The notes under the pieces: model-generated
Told to the model about the DNA's origin: nothing
Database searches by the model: none
The model's input: the letters and a program-made list of their open reading frames with translations, nothing else
Assembly: GCA_034112345.1 (NCBI GenBank)
Contig: JAWUVN010000036.1
Span: 4,133-68,132 of the forward strand
Length of the DNA stretch: 64,000 bases
Reading direction: 5' to 3'
Source: Bermanella sp034112345
Lineage (GTDB): Bacteria; Pseudomonadota; Gammaproteobacteria; Pseudomonadales; Oceanobacteraceae
Made by a program: the position numbers and the translations under genes
Shown: piece by piece, positions 17,275 to 26,219 of the stretch
How positions within the stretch are numbered: position 1 is the first letter of the stretch
How the letters are laid out: every line of letters begins with the position of its first letter

Positions 17275-17604
17275 CTAAAGCTTGCAGTCAAATTCCCCTT
17301 TGTTGGCTCCACGCATTAAGATTTTACATTTAGTATTTAATATCCAAAGGCCACCACCACAGTTTAATCGTACATTTTCAAGGCCGTTAATGATAAAGCC
17401 TTCACAGCTGCGCCTTACGGCTTTTAAGTGATCGCCTTTACAGCTTATGGTTAACGAATCTGTCCCTGCTCGTAGAGCTTGGCAATTTTTCTCGATATCT
17501 ACCAAGCTGAATTGATAGCCGGGTAGCTTACTGCTATTTATCTCTGCGGCTATTATATGGCCTGAAATAAGAGTACAAATTAACAAGGTGAATAACGCTT
17601 TCAT
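17275..17604 (-). CDS. Small secreted protein with three Cys-x(13-14)-Cys repeats
   Basis: A 109-aa protein with signal peptide MKALFTLLICTLISGHIIAA. ATG 17604 has GGAG about 6-10 nt upstream; the frame extends to 17640 but the inner start fits the signal peptide. The mature part holds three successive units, each opening and closing with Cys: CQALRAGTDSLTISC, CEGFIINGLENVRLNC and CKILMRGANKGEFDC, with a shared hydrophobic/Gly-turn/hydrophobic pattern suggesting disulfide-closed beta hairpins. I do not recognise the family. It converges on the monooxygenase gene and is divergent from argG. Confidence 0.7.
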   Translation of the reverse strand: MKALFTLLICTLISGHIIAAEINSSKLPGYQFSLVDIEKNCQALRAGTDSLTISCKGDHLKAVRRSCEGFIINGLENVRLNCGGGLWILNTKCKILMRGANKGEFDCKL

Positions 17605-17825
17605 AGTAATCTCCATGATGTTCAATTTGACTATAGACAATATCTGCCGAATTGCAGAGTTTTAACAAATTTGTTCACTTTTAGCCCTACTGAAGCAAAT
17701 CAAGCCAATTCAAGGCTAAATCTGGCTTATGGGGTTGGGTTTCTGTAGAATATGCCCCCTTATTTTTGTTCATATCTAGGCTATTAATTGCAATAGACTA
17801 GGGAAATTCCTAATAGGAGCACTGA

Positions 17826-19043
17826 ATGTCGAAGATCAACAAGATTGTTTTGGCTTACTCCGGTGGTTTGGATACCTCTGTAATCGCAAGATGGTTACAA
17901 GAAGAGTACCAAGCTGAAGTCGTTACCTTTACTGCTGACCTAGGTCAGGGTGAAGAAGTTGAACCAGCTCGCGCGAAAGCAGAAGCCATGGGCATCAAAG
18001 AGATCTACATTGACGACTTACGCGAAGAGTTTGCACGTGACTTCGTATTTCCTATGTTCCGTGCTAACGCCATATACGAAGGCGAGTACTACTTAGGTAC
18101 GTCTATCGCTCGTCCGCTTATTGCTAAGCGCTTGATCGAAATTGCAAAAGAAACGGGCGCAGATGCCATTTCTCACGGCGCAACAGGTAAAGGCAACGAC
18201 CAAGTACGTTTTGAGCTAGGTGCTTATGCTCTTATGCCTGGTGTTCAAGTGATTGCTCCTTGGCGCGAATGGGATTTGAACTCTCGTGAAAAATTGATGC
18301 AATACTGTGAGGATCACGGTATTCAAATTGAGAAGAAAAAAGGCAGCAAGTCTCCTTATTCAATGGACGCTAACTTGCTTCATATCTCTTACGAAGGCGA
18401 CATTCTAGAAGATCCTTGGAATGAACCAGAAGAAGACATGTGGTTATGGACCGTTTCACCTGAAAACGCGCCAGATGAAGCAACTTACATCGAAATGGGC
18501 TACAAAAATGGTGACCCTGTTTCTATCGATGGCAAAGACATGTCAGCAGCTGAGATCATGGAATACCTAAACAAGGTAGCTGGCGCCAATGGTATTGGTC
18601 GTACCGATATTGTAGAAAACCGTTACGTAGGCATGAAAGCACGTGGCTGTTACGAAACTCCGGCTGGCTTTGTAATGCTTAAAGCTCACCGTGCAATTGA
18701 ATCAATCACGCTAGATCGCGATGCGGCTCACCTTAAAGATGAAATGATGCCTCGTTACGCTGAGCTAATTTATAACGGTTACTGGTGGTCTCCTGAGCGT
18801 AAAATGCTGCAAGCGGCGATCGACGAAACTCAGACATACGTTAACGGTACAGTTAAACTTAAGCTATATAAAGGCAACATCACTGTTGTTGGCCGTAAGT
18901 CAGAAGATTCATTGTTTGACGAAAGCATTGCAACATTTGAAGACGATGAAGGCGCTTACGATCAGAAGGATGCAGCAGGCTTTATCAAGCTTCATGCTCT
19001 GCGTTTACGTACTGCTGCTAAAAAAGGCCGTGATTTACTTTAA
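17826..19043 (+). CDS. argG: Argininosuccinate synthase
   Basis: A 405-aa enzyme of arginine biosynthesis joining citrulline and aspartate with ATP. The N-terminal PP-loop AYSGGLDTSVI (about 9-19) and the SHGATGKGNDQVRFE segment are diagnostic, and length matches the family exactly. The codon use is less AT-biased than the neighbours, as expected for a highly expressed housekeeping gene. GGAG precedes the ATG by about 7 nt. It is followed by a clear terminator. Confidence 0.98.
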   Translation: MSKINKIVLAYSGGLDTSVIARWLQEEYQAEVVTFTADLGQGEEVEPARAKAEAMGIKEIYIDDLREEFARDFVFPMFRANAIYEGEYYLGTSIARPLIAKRLIEIAKETGADAISHGATGKGNDQVRFELGAYALMPGVQVIAPWREWDLNSREKLMQYCEDHGIQIEKKKGSKSPYSMDANLLHISYEGDILEDPWNEPEEDMWLWTVSPENAPDEATYIEMGYKNGDPVSIDGKDMSAAEIMEYLNKVAGANGIGRTDIVENRYVGMKARGCYETPAGFVMLKAHRAIESITLDRDAAHLKDEMMPRYAELIYNGYWWSPERKMLQAAIDETQTYVNGTVKLKLYKGNITVVGRKSEDSLFDESIATFEDDEGAYDQKDAAGFIKLHALRLRTAAKKGRDLL

Positions 19044-19069
19044 GTCTTAAGGTATATCAGTATCCGATC

Positions 19070-19102
19070 AAGCCTAATCTTTTATGAGATTAGGCTTTTT
19101 TA
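19070..19102 (+). terminator. Rho-independent terminator of argG
   Basis: The stem AAGCCTAATCT / AGATTAGGCTT with a short TTTATG loop is followed by a T-run (TTTTTT) 27-58 nt after the argG stop codon. Confidence 0.9.
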
Positions 19103-19175
19103 TGTGTATTCCCCCATGAAGTCGTTCAGCTGAACTAAGCTTATTACCACGTATGGTTAATTGATAGCTACTTGC

Positions 19176-20435
19176 ATGAACACAGAACGTAAATACACCA
19201 CTGACATTCGTGTTGACACAAGACAAGCCTTTCTGACCATAGCAAGGGCATTGGATTATGTGGGTATAGATGACGTGCATCATGCTCACAGAGTGGCTTA
19301 TACCGCATACGAATGTGGTCAATTATTAAATTGGCCTCCCCTCAAGTTAGAAAAAACCTTTTATTCGGGCTTGCTACATGATTGTGGTGTGACATCCAGT
19401 AAAGAACATTTACGACTATTAGAGGGGATGATTCCAAGTAATGTAGATGAACACTGCGAGAGGGGGTTCAATGCACTAAACAAAAATGTCTTGTTATGTG
19501 CGTTTGCAAATATTGTTCGGTACCACCATACCCCGTGGGCAGAACTAAAAAACCTTGATCTAGACACTGAAACTAAAGACATTACGGCACTTATTCATTT
19601 GGCAGATAGGGTGGATTTCTTACGTGCGCGTTATGCTCATGAAACGCATCCTGAAGCTGTCACTCTGTATGAAGGCTTGATAGCCGAAAATATACTCAGT
19701 AAAAAAGATACACTCTTCCAGCCTGAATTTGCTGAAGCGATGGCACGGCTGGTAAATATTGATGGCTTTTGGTTTGCGATGGATTACGATCGAATCGAAG
19801 CCATAGGACTAGAATTCAATGCTTATAAACCTTTCAATAGCACATTAGAAATACATCAGATTACGGAGCTCGCTTCATTTTTAGCAAATATAGTGGATGC
19901 AAAAAGCCCGTTCACTTATCACCACTCACAAAAGGTGGCTAAGCTTTCAAAAATGCTAGCCATAGATGCAGGCTTGAGTGTAGATAACAGTGACATGGTG
20001 TACGTAGCAGGTTTGCTACATGATGTAGGGAAGCTGAAAACACCTGATGAAATACTCTATAAAAATGGGCCTTTAGAGGGTGTAGAGTTATCAATAATGA
20101 AAAGGCATTCAGTTGATACCTTGATTACCTTAGATCATTTTTTTCCAGATTCAAAGATAGGGCAATGGGCAGCTAATCATCACGAAAAGTTAGATGGCTC
20201 TGGATACCCATATCAACTGCAAGGTGAGCAGTTAGATATTGAATCGCGGATAATTGCTATTGCAGATATTTTTCAAGCTTTATCTCAAACGCGTCCGTAT
20301 CGAGGGCAACTATCCTTTGAAGAAATTACTACAATTATGGACCCAATGGTAGAGGATGGAAAATTAGATAAAGATATTTATCAATTGATCCTGATAAAGC
20401 AGGACGAGTATTACCAGCTCTCATCAGAAGCATAG
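19176..20435 (+). CDS. HD-GYP domain cyclic-di-GMP phosphodiesterase-like protein with two HD domains
   Basis: A 419-aa protein from ATG 19176; an in-frame TTG lies at 19161. The N-terminal half has an HD-like domain (AHRVAYTAYECG, GLLHDCGV, RYHHTPWAEL). The C-terminal half is a full HD-GYP domain with HHSQKVAKLS, LLHDVGKLKTP, HHEKLDGSGYP and AIADIFQALSQTRPYR. HD-GYP enzymes hydrolyse cyclic di-GMP in the cytoplasm; the first HD domain may be regulatory or have its own phosphohydrolase activity. No sensor or membrane segment is visible. It stands alone after argG. Confidence 0.88.
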   Translation: MNTERKYTTDIRVDTRQAFLTIARALDYVGIDDVHHAHRVAYTAYECGQLLNWPPLKLEKTFYSGLLHDCGVTSSKEHLRLLEGMIPSNVDEHCERGFNALNKNVLLCAFANIVRYHHTPWAELKNLDLDTETKDITALIHLADRVDFLRARYAHETHPEAVTLYEGLIAENILSKKDTLFQPEFAEAMARLVNIDGFWFAMDYDRIEAIGLEFNAYKPFNSTLEIHQITELASFLANIVDAKSPFTYHHSQKVAKLSKMLAIDAGLSVDNSDMVYVAGLLHDVGKLKTPDEILYKNGPLEGVELSIMKRHSVDTLITLDHFFPDSKIGQWAANHHEKLDGSGYPYQLQGEQLDIESRIIAIADIFQALSQTRPYRGQLSFEEITTIMDPMVEDGKLDKDIYQLILIKQDEYYQLSSEA

Positions 20436-20905
20436 ATAAAGCTATATAACGCAGACGCTTTAAATATTATGACTGATACTTCATTTAAAAACTTTTCATT
20501 CTTGATCTTAATAAAGCCTTTTAAAGGCTAACTCGAATATTACCATTAGAAAGCTACTTAAAATCCCCCAGTCTTTAAATTATATATTTTGTGATGACAT
20601 ACATCTAACTTTTAGATCAACGGGCATCGTAGATGAAAATAATAGATTTTTATATCAATTATAATTATTGTGTTTAGCATAATTGTGCTTGATTAATCAC
20701 AGCTGGATATATTGATGAAGGACCCATTTGTCGGTATGGAATTAATCGATATACTTTAAGAACAAAATCTTTTTGATAGCTACTTCCTAATTAGCATAAG
20801 ACATTTTGCGCACAAGGGTGCAATGTATATCCCTTTAGGTTATTACTAATAATTGATACGGTGCTATTCTTATATCAAGCCATATTTTACGTTTAAGGCC
20901 ATAGT
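20436..20905. other. 470 bp AT-rich intergenic region without a gene
   Basis: No ORF with coding character. A short perfect inverted repeat AGCCTTTTAAAGGCT is at 20515-20529 about 80 nt after the HD-GYP stop and could weakly end transcription. The rest must hold the promoter of the GGDEF-EAL gene; I could not fix its boxes. Confidence 0.4.
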
Positions 20906-23077
20906 GTGACTAAAATCCCTTCTATTTACAGTGATAATCAACGCGATAGTAACGAGCAATTAGAGTTTGTTATTAACGCGGCTGGTGTGGGGGTGTGGGA
21001 TTGGAATGTGAAAACAGGCGAATTAACATTTAATGATCGGTGGGCTGAAATTATTGGCTATACAGTTGAGGAATTACAGCCTGCACAGTTTGATACATGG
21101 TCTAAAAACCTTCATCCAGATGATTTTATTAAGACAGAACTGTTAAAAAAACATTTTGATAAAGAAGTAGAATTTTATAATATTGAAGCCAGAATGAGGC
21201 ATAAGTTAGGGCATTATGTTTGGGTGTTGGCTTCAGGAAAGGTTGTTGAGAGGGATGAAAAAGGCAATCCAAAACGCATGATTGGTACGCATTTAGATGT
21301 GACAGATCGAAAGAATAATGAAGAACGTTTAACTGTAAGCAGTCAACTACTAAATGAATCTCAAAAGATCGCACGATTAGGGGGGTGGGAATTAGATTTA
21401 TTAACAGGCTTGTTATATTGGACTGATGAAACCTATCATATTCATGATACTTGCCCTGAAGAATTTAACCCAAGCGTTGATGCTGGGGTGGATTATTTCT
21501 TACCAAAGTCTAAGGAGATTATATCTCAAGCACTGGATGATGCGCTTAATAAATGCATAGGATATGACTTAGAACTTGAAACCTTTACCACAAAGGGTAG
21601 AAAAATAGATGTACGAACCACATGCACCGTTACTGAGAAGGATGGTAAACCCATTCGACTAGCCGGAATTTTCCAAGACATAACCGAACAAAAATCTATT
21701 CAAAGAAAGTTAGAAAAAACAAATTTAAATTTGGAAAAAGCCAATTCAGCCCTAAGTTTTTCAGCACATTATGATGCGTTAACAGGATTGCCAAATCGTA
21801 ATCTCTTAGCTGATCGCATGCAGCAAGCCATTTCAAAAAGTATCCGGAATAAAAAAATAGTGGCAGTCGCATTTATTGACCTGGATGGGTTCAAAACGAT
21901 CAATGACAGTCATGGCCACAGCACGGGTGATGAATTTCTTAAGCAAGTGGGCGCCCAATTAAAGCAAGCATTACGTGAAGGGGATACATTGTCTCGTATT
22001 GGGGGAGATGAGTTTGTCGCCTTAATAGACGATCTTGATACCATCAGTGCGAGTGAAATAATTTTAACCAGAATGTTAGAGTCAGTGGCGACTACCTTAC
22101 AAGTGAATAACGTTTTATTAAGCTTGTCTGCGAGTATCGGCGTTACCTATTATCCTCTAGACGGTAGCAATCCTGATCAATTAATCAGACATGCTGATCA
22201 AGCGATGTATGTTGCTAAGCAAAATGGTAAAAATCGTTATCATGTTTTTGACATTGAAAAAGATGTGGCAGTTAAACACCGAACTGAAGAGTTACGATTA
22301 ATAGCTTTAGCATTAAAGAATGATGAGTTTGAACTGCATTATCAGCCAAAGGTAGATTTAAGAACAAATATTGTATTTGGAGTAGAAGCCTTAATTCGAT
22401 GGAATCACCCTGAAAAGGGTGTGCTGGCACCGGCTTTATTTTTACCCGCTGTAGAGCATGATGTATTGGGTATTGAAATTGGTAACTGGGTTGTTAACGC
22501 CGCTTTGGCTCAGATTGAAAAATGGAATGAGCAAGGTTTCAACATTCCCATCAGTGTTAATATTAGCCCGATGCATTTACAGCGTTCACAATTTATTACT
22601 GAATTAAAGTCGATTCTTGGTCAGTACCCTGATTGTATTCATGAAAACCTTGAATTAGAAATTTTAGAGAGCAGTGCGTTAAAAGACATTGCATTGGTTT
22701 CTAAAGTGATTAAGGAGTGTAATCAGTTAGGCCTAAAATTTTCGATCGATGACTTTGGTGCTGGGTATTCGTCATTAATGTATCTTAAGCGGTTACCGGC
22801 CGAGTATTTGAAAATTGATCAGTCATTTGTACGAGACATGTTATTGGATGAGGATGATAAGGCTATTATTCAAGGCATCATTGAATTAGCAAAAGTATTT
22901 AATCTTAAGGTTATAGCAGAAGGCGTAGAAACCCCTGAGCATGGTAAACAACTATTATCGTTAGGCTGCTACCTGGCTCAAGGTTATGGCATAGCTAAGC
23001 CAATGCCAGTAAGTAAGGTCTTAGACTGGCTAGAAACTTGGGAGAACAATCCTTGCTTAGTTGACCGATCTGAATAG
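20906..23077 (+). CDS. PAS-PAS-GGDEF-EAL cyclic-di-GMP turnover protein
   Basis: A 723-aa soluble protein starting at GTG. Domains: PAS/PAC at about 15-135, second PAS at about 155-260, linker coiled coil 262-285, GGDEF 290-450 with intact GGDEF at 366-370 and I-site RxxD at 357-360, and EAL 465-710 with EAL at 494-496, DDFGAGYSSL, KIDQSFVRDM and AEGVET. Both catalytic motif sets look intact, so either synthesis or hydrolysis of cyclic di-GMP is possible. Probably tunes motility versus attachment with the PilZ/YcgR proteins in the window; that link is inferred. Confidence 0.93.
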   Translation: MTKIPSIYSDNQRDSNEQLEFVINAAGVGVWDWNVKTGELTFNDRWAEIIGYTVEELQPAQFDTWSKNLHPDDFIKTELLKKHFDKEVEFYNIEARMRHKLGHYVWVLASGKVVERDEKGNPKRMIGTHLDVTDRKNNEERLTVSSQLLNESQKIARLGGWELDLLTGLLYWTDETYHIHDTCPEEFNPSVDAGVDYFLPKSKEIISQALDDALNKCIGYDLELETFTTKGRKIDVRTTCTVTEKDGKPIRLAGIFQDITEQKSIQRKLEKTNLNLEKANSALSFSAHYDALTGLPNRNLLADRMQQAISKSIRNKKIVAVAFIDLDGFKTINDSHGHSTGDEFLKQVGAQLKQALREGDTLSRIGGDEFVALIDDLDTISASEIILTRMLESVATTLQVNNVLLSLSASIGVTYYPLDGSNPDQLIRHADQAMYVAKQNGKNRYHVFDIEKDVAVKHRTEELRLIALALKNDEFELHYQPKVDLRTNIVFGVEALIRWNHPEKGVLAPALFLPAVEHDVLGIEIGNWVVNAALAQIEKWNEQGFNIPISVNISPMHLQRSQFITELKSILGQYPDCIHENLELEILESSALKDIALVSKVIKECNQLGLKFSIDDFGAGYSSLMYLKRLPAEYLKIDQSFVRDMLLDEDDKAIIQGIIELAKVFNLKVIAEGVETPEHGKQLLSLGCYLAQGYGIAKPMPVSKVLDWLETWENNPCLVDRSE

Positions 23078-23127
23078 TCAGAATCAAGATTGGTTGCAAC
23101 TATAAGTAGTATTAGAGGGGACAGCGA

Positions 23128-23499
23128 TTACAGATCTAAATACTGGGAAATCATAAATGAATCCCCTTTGCCTTCTTCGTGTCCAAAGTAACTCACTGGT
23201 TCGCGTACATCATTTTCAACGCTGCCTACTTCACAATCCAAAGCGAATTTTTTTGCTAGATCATTAAATAAGTTGATTGGGAATTTAAGTTGAACGCTTT
23301 TTTTAACGGTTTGAGTGATGCCTAATTGCCAGTCTTCACAATCATCGCTACTGCAATCGTTAATGAGAGCCACATCTGCCACAGCATTGTCATCAACATA
23401 AGTCTGCAAGCTAGCCAAAATGTCAGGAAGGTTTTGTTTAAGCTTTTTCTCTTGGTTTTCTTCAAGGCGATCACTGGCGATTAAAACGTAGATTTGCAT
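23128..23499 (-). CDS. Hypothetical acidic small protein
   Basis: A 123-aa protein from ATG 23499; the frame reaches a TTG at 23511. I do not recognise it. It is acidic, with four Cys (CSSDDCEDW and LDCEVG regions), no signal peptide and no membrane helix. The opening MQIYVLIASD suggests an N-terminal beta strand. It converges with the GGDEF-EAL gene and lies between it and tRNA-Arg. Coding is supported by consistent codon character and lack of a better frame. Confidence 0.6.
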   Translation of the reverse strand: MQIYVLIASDRLEENQEKKLKQNLPDILASLQTYVDDNAVADVALINDCSSDDCEDWQLGITQTVKKSVQLKFPINLFNDLAKKFALDCEVGSVENDVREPVSYFGHEEGKGDSFMISQYLDL

Positions 23500-23569
23500 T
23501 GTAGTTACCAAAATATAAGGCTTTTTAGTTTCGAATGTTTACTAATTGATAATGAGTAAACAATGGATA

Positions 23570-23645
23570 TGGTCTCCCCACCAGGACTCGAACCTGGAGC
23601 AGCCGCTTAGGAGGCGGCAGTTTTATCCGGTTAAACTATGGGGAG
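23570..23645 (-). tRNA. tRNA-Arg (anticodon CCT)
   Basis: The 76-nt cloverleaf reads on minus: acceptor CTCCCCA / TGGGGAG (7 bp), D-arm GTTT...AAAC, anticodon arm GCCGC-CTCCTAA-GCGGC with CCT at positions 34-36, a TGCT variable loop, T-arm CCAGG-TTCGAGT-CCTGG, discriminator A and an encoded CCA end. It reads AGG codons. Confidence 0.96.
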
Positions 23646-23834
23646 CCGATGAGTATTCTAACCTACCTTCAATAAAACTCAATAAAGTCAGGCACTTAAT
23701 GCCTTATTTGGATTGAACTATTACTTGTTCTGGATATCAAATCCGTCTACTGTGATATTAATTCTATTTAGCCTACCCCTATAATTTAAAAACACGTAGG
23801 CACTTAGCTCTGATGAGAGAAAAGAGTCCGGATT

Positions 23835-24818
23835 ATGCTTGATACCAAACCATTATTACTTGCCCGTGAGTTTCCTGCTATTAACCGCACAAATTTAGAA
23901 ATTTTGCAGGTAAATTTAGGGTATTTGTGCAATTTAAGCTGCACTCATTGTCATGTAAATGCAGGGCCTCGGCGTACAGAGCTCATGGATAAAGAGACCA
24001 TTAATACCGTATTAGATGTGATTAGAACGAGAGGGGTTAAAACGCTTGATTTAACCGGTGGCGCACCGGAAATGAATCCTCACTTTCGCTATCTGGTCGC
24101 AGAAGCTCGTAAGCTAGGGGTTGAGGTGATTGATCGCTGTAACATTACAATCCTATGTGAACCGGGATACGAAGATCTGGCTCAATTTCTGTTCGATCAA
24201 CAAGTGAATGTGGTGGCATCTTTACCATGTTATACACAACAGAATGTAGATGCTCAACGAGGTAAGGGGGTATTTGACAGCAGTATTGAAGGACTGCTAA
24301 AGCTGAATGCACTGGGTTTTGGTAAAGGTAACTCACACTTACCTTTAAACCTAGTTTATAACCCCGGCGGGGCGTTTCTTCCTCCGTCACAGGCTTCCTT
24401 AAAAAGTGATTATAAAAAGCGCTTAAAAGAGGATTGGGATATTGAATTTGATGATTTGTACACCATAACCAATATGCCCATTAGTCGATTTGGCAGTATT
24501 TTGGTTTCAAAGGGCCAGTTTAATGATTATATGCAATTGTTAATTGATAGTTATCAGGCCAGTAACCTAGAAACAGTTATGTGTCGTAACACTGTTAGCG
24601 TTGATTACTTAGGTAATTTATACGATTGCGATTTTAATCAAATGCTTGAAATCCCTATTACTAAAAAGATTGCTGGTGAAGAAATTAAAGAGCCAGTGGG
24701 GCGTCATATTTCAGATTTATTAACCGATGATTTAGAAGGCAATGCTATTGAAGTAGCTGGGCATTGTTTTGGCTGTACTGCAGGTGCCGGTTCGTCATGT
24801 GGCGGTTCTTTATCTTAA
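23835..24818 (+). CDS. arsS: ArsS-like radical SAM protein (arsenosugar/selenodomain family)
   Basis: A 327-aa radical SAM enzyme with the CxxxCxxC cluster-binding motif CNLSCTHC at 32-39 and a SAM-contact LTGGAPE motif. The C-terminal Cys-rich region contains MCRNTVSVDYLGNLYDCDFNQ, and the tail CFGCTAGAGSSCGG, as in the DUF3641 half of ArsS. In the family, ArsS adds a deoxyadenosyl group to methylarsenicals on the way to arsenosugars. Two rSAM/selenodomain-associated transferases follow directly, the standard companions. No arsM is present in the window, so the arsenic role is inferred from the family. Confidence 0.85.
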   Translation: MLDTKPLLLAREFPAINRTNLEILQVNLGYLCNLSCTHCHVNAGPRRTELMDKETINTVLDVIRTRGVKTLDLTGGAPEMNPHFRYLVAEARKLGVEVIDRCNITILCEPGYEDLAQFLFDQQVNVVASLPCYTQQNVDAQRGKGVFDSSIEGLLKLNALGFGKGNSHLPLNLVYNPGGAFLPPSQASLKSDYKKRLKEDWDIEFDDLYTITNMPISRFGSILVSKGQFNDYMQLLIDSYQASNLETVMCRNTVSVDYLGNLYDCDFNQMLEIPITKKIAGEEIKEPVGRHISDLLTDDLEGNAIEVAGHCFGCTAGAGSSCGGSLS

Positions 24819-24865
24819 TGGTTTCATTGGCGGTTAATTAGGGTGAAAAATTTGAGGTTGGGTGC

Positions 24866-25543
24866 ATGAATAATTTTAATCTCTCTATTATTGTGCCGGT
24901 TTATAACGAAGCTGAACACACAGAGAAACTGATACGCCGCCTGCGGTTATTAAATGATGGCTTGGTGGCCGACATTATTATTGTAGATGGTGGTAGCACT
25001 GATGGCACCGCAGAGAAACTGAGCCAGCAATTTAATGTTATTCAAAGCCAGAAGGGCCGAGCAAATCAAATGAATGCAGGGGCAAAATTGGCCACTGGAA
25101 CTTGGCTGATGTTTGTTCATGCCGATACTGAAGTTGCGCCCAGCCATATTGAAGCCGCTGTATCGCAAGGTGCTATGCATAAATGGGGACGCTTTGATGT
25201 CAAACTCAGTGGCAGTAAATTTAGTTTTAGAGTGATTGAAACCTTCATTAATTTACGTTCAAAATTAACAGGGGTAGCAACTGGTGATCAGTGCATATTT
25301 GTTCGCAAGGCTGTGTTCGATGAGTTAGACGGTTTTACCAATATTCCTTTAATGGAAGACGTCGATCTTTCAAAGCGATTAAAAGCATGCGGAAAACCAG
25401 CATGTTTGAAAAAAGTAATCGTCACATCAAGCCGTCGATGGGAAGAGTACGGCACCCTGAATACGGTGTTGTTAATGTGGAAGTTGCGTTATTTATTTTG
25501 GCGCGGTGTTTCACCAGAAGAGTTAGCTAAGTTATACCGCTAA
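24866..25543 (+). CDS. Family 2 glycosyltransferase, rSAM/selenodomain-associated transferase 2 type
   Basis: A 225-aa GT-A protein: IIVPVYNEAEH at about 8-18, nucleotide-binding VDGGSTDGT at 40-48, a HADT metal-binding motif, TGDQCIF and MEDVDLSKRL. It ends with a YLFWRGVSPEELAKLYR-like tail (key residues FWRGV, LAKLY). This short form matches TIGR04283, found beside ArsS-like radical SAM genes. It probably transfers a sugar or handles a nucleoside intermediate. It follows arsS by 47 nt in the same operon. Confidence 0.85.
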   Translation: MNNFNLSIIVPVYNEAEHTEKLIRRLRLLNDGLVADIIIVDGGSTDGTAEKLSQQFNVIQSQKGRANQMNAGAKLATGTWLMFVHADTEVAPSHIEAAVSQGAMHKWGRFDVKLSGSKFSFRVIETFINLRSKLTGVATGDQCIFVRKAVFDELDGFTNIPLMEDVDLSKRLKACGKPACLKKVIVTSSRRWEEYGTLNTVLLMWKLRYLFWRGVSPEELAKLYR

Positions 25544-25592
25544 ACAGTTCAATATCCTTTCTTATTTTTAATTTATAGATTTAATTGTATTT

Positions 25593-26219
25593 ATGAAACT
25601 TGATTGCATAGTTATTCAATTTGCCCGTTTTCCTACATTGGGGGGGGTAAAAACACGTTTACACCCTGAATTAGGAAAAGAAGGGTGCTTAGCGTTGTAC
25701 TTACAATTGCTAAAACATGTGCATGATCAAGTACAACAAAGTGATTTATTTCACGTCATTTCACTGGATGGCACCGGGAATCATCCATTGGTTAACAGCC
25801 TAATGGAAATGACTCCTATGATTTTACAGCAGGGAGGTGATCTTGGTGAGCGCATGTTTAACGCCATTGAATGGGGATTAACTAAAGCCAATAAAGTAAT
25901 CATAATTGGAAGCGACTGTGCGGTGTTAAATCAAAGTCATTTAAATGCAGTGAAAGATGCACTTAATGACCACTCACATACTTTTATTCCGGCGGAAGAT
26001 GGCGGTTATGTTTTAGTAGGAGCGACCGAATCTTACCGAGATATATTTGAAAATATCGAGTGGGGTATCAATACCGTTATGGAAAAAACTAAGCAAGCAA
26101 TTGAATCAGGCAATAAAAAAGCGGCTTATTTACCGCTTCTATGGGATGTGGATAGGCCAGAGGATTATCATCGGTTGTTAGACTGTTACCCTAACTGGCC
26201 CGAGCTTAAAAAAATCTAG
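25593..26219 (+). CDS. DUF2064/TIGR04282 family nucleotidyl/glycosyltransferase-like protein
   Basis: A 208-aa GT-A-like protein with FARFPTLGGVKTRL at its start, GGDLGERM, IGSDCAVL, PAEDGGYVLVGA and WDVDRPEDY near the end. These are the DUF2064 (rSAM/selenodomain-associated transferase 1) motifs, and it completes the ArsS cluster. A run of eight G lies at 25640-25647, 47 nt into the gene, in a Gly-Gly codon pair. Its stop overlaps the stop of the convergent ycgR-like gene by 3 nt. Confidence 0.85.
   Translation: MKLDCIVIQFARFPTLGGVKTRLHPELGKEGCLALYLQLLKHVHDQVQQSDLFHVISLDGTGNHPLVNSLMEMTPMILQQGGDLGERMFNAIEWGLTKANKVIIIGSDCAVLNQSHLNAVKDALNDHSHTFIPAEDGGYVLVGATESYRDIFENIEWGINTVMEKTKQAIESGNKKAAYLPLLWDVDRPEDYHRLLDCYPNWPELKKI

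Noticed and set aside
24770..24818. Selenocysteine at the ArsS-like C-terminus
   Set aside because: The relevant codons are ordinary Cys codons (TGT) and no in-frame TGA is present, so no selenocysteine is needed.
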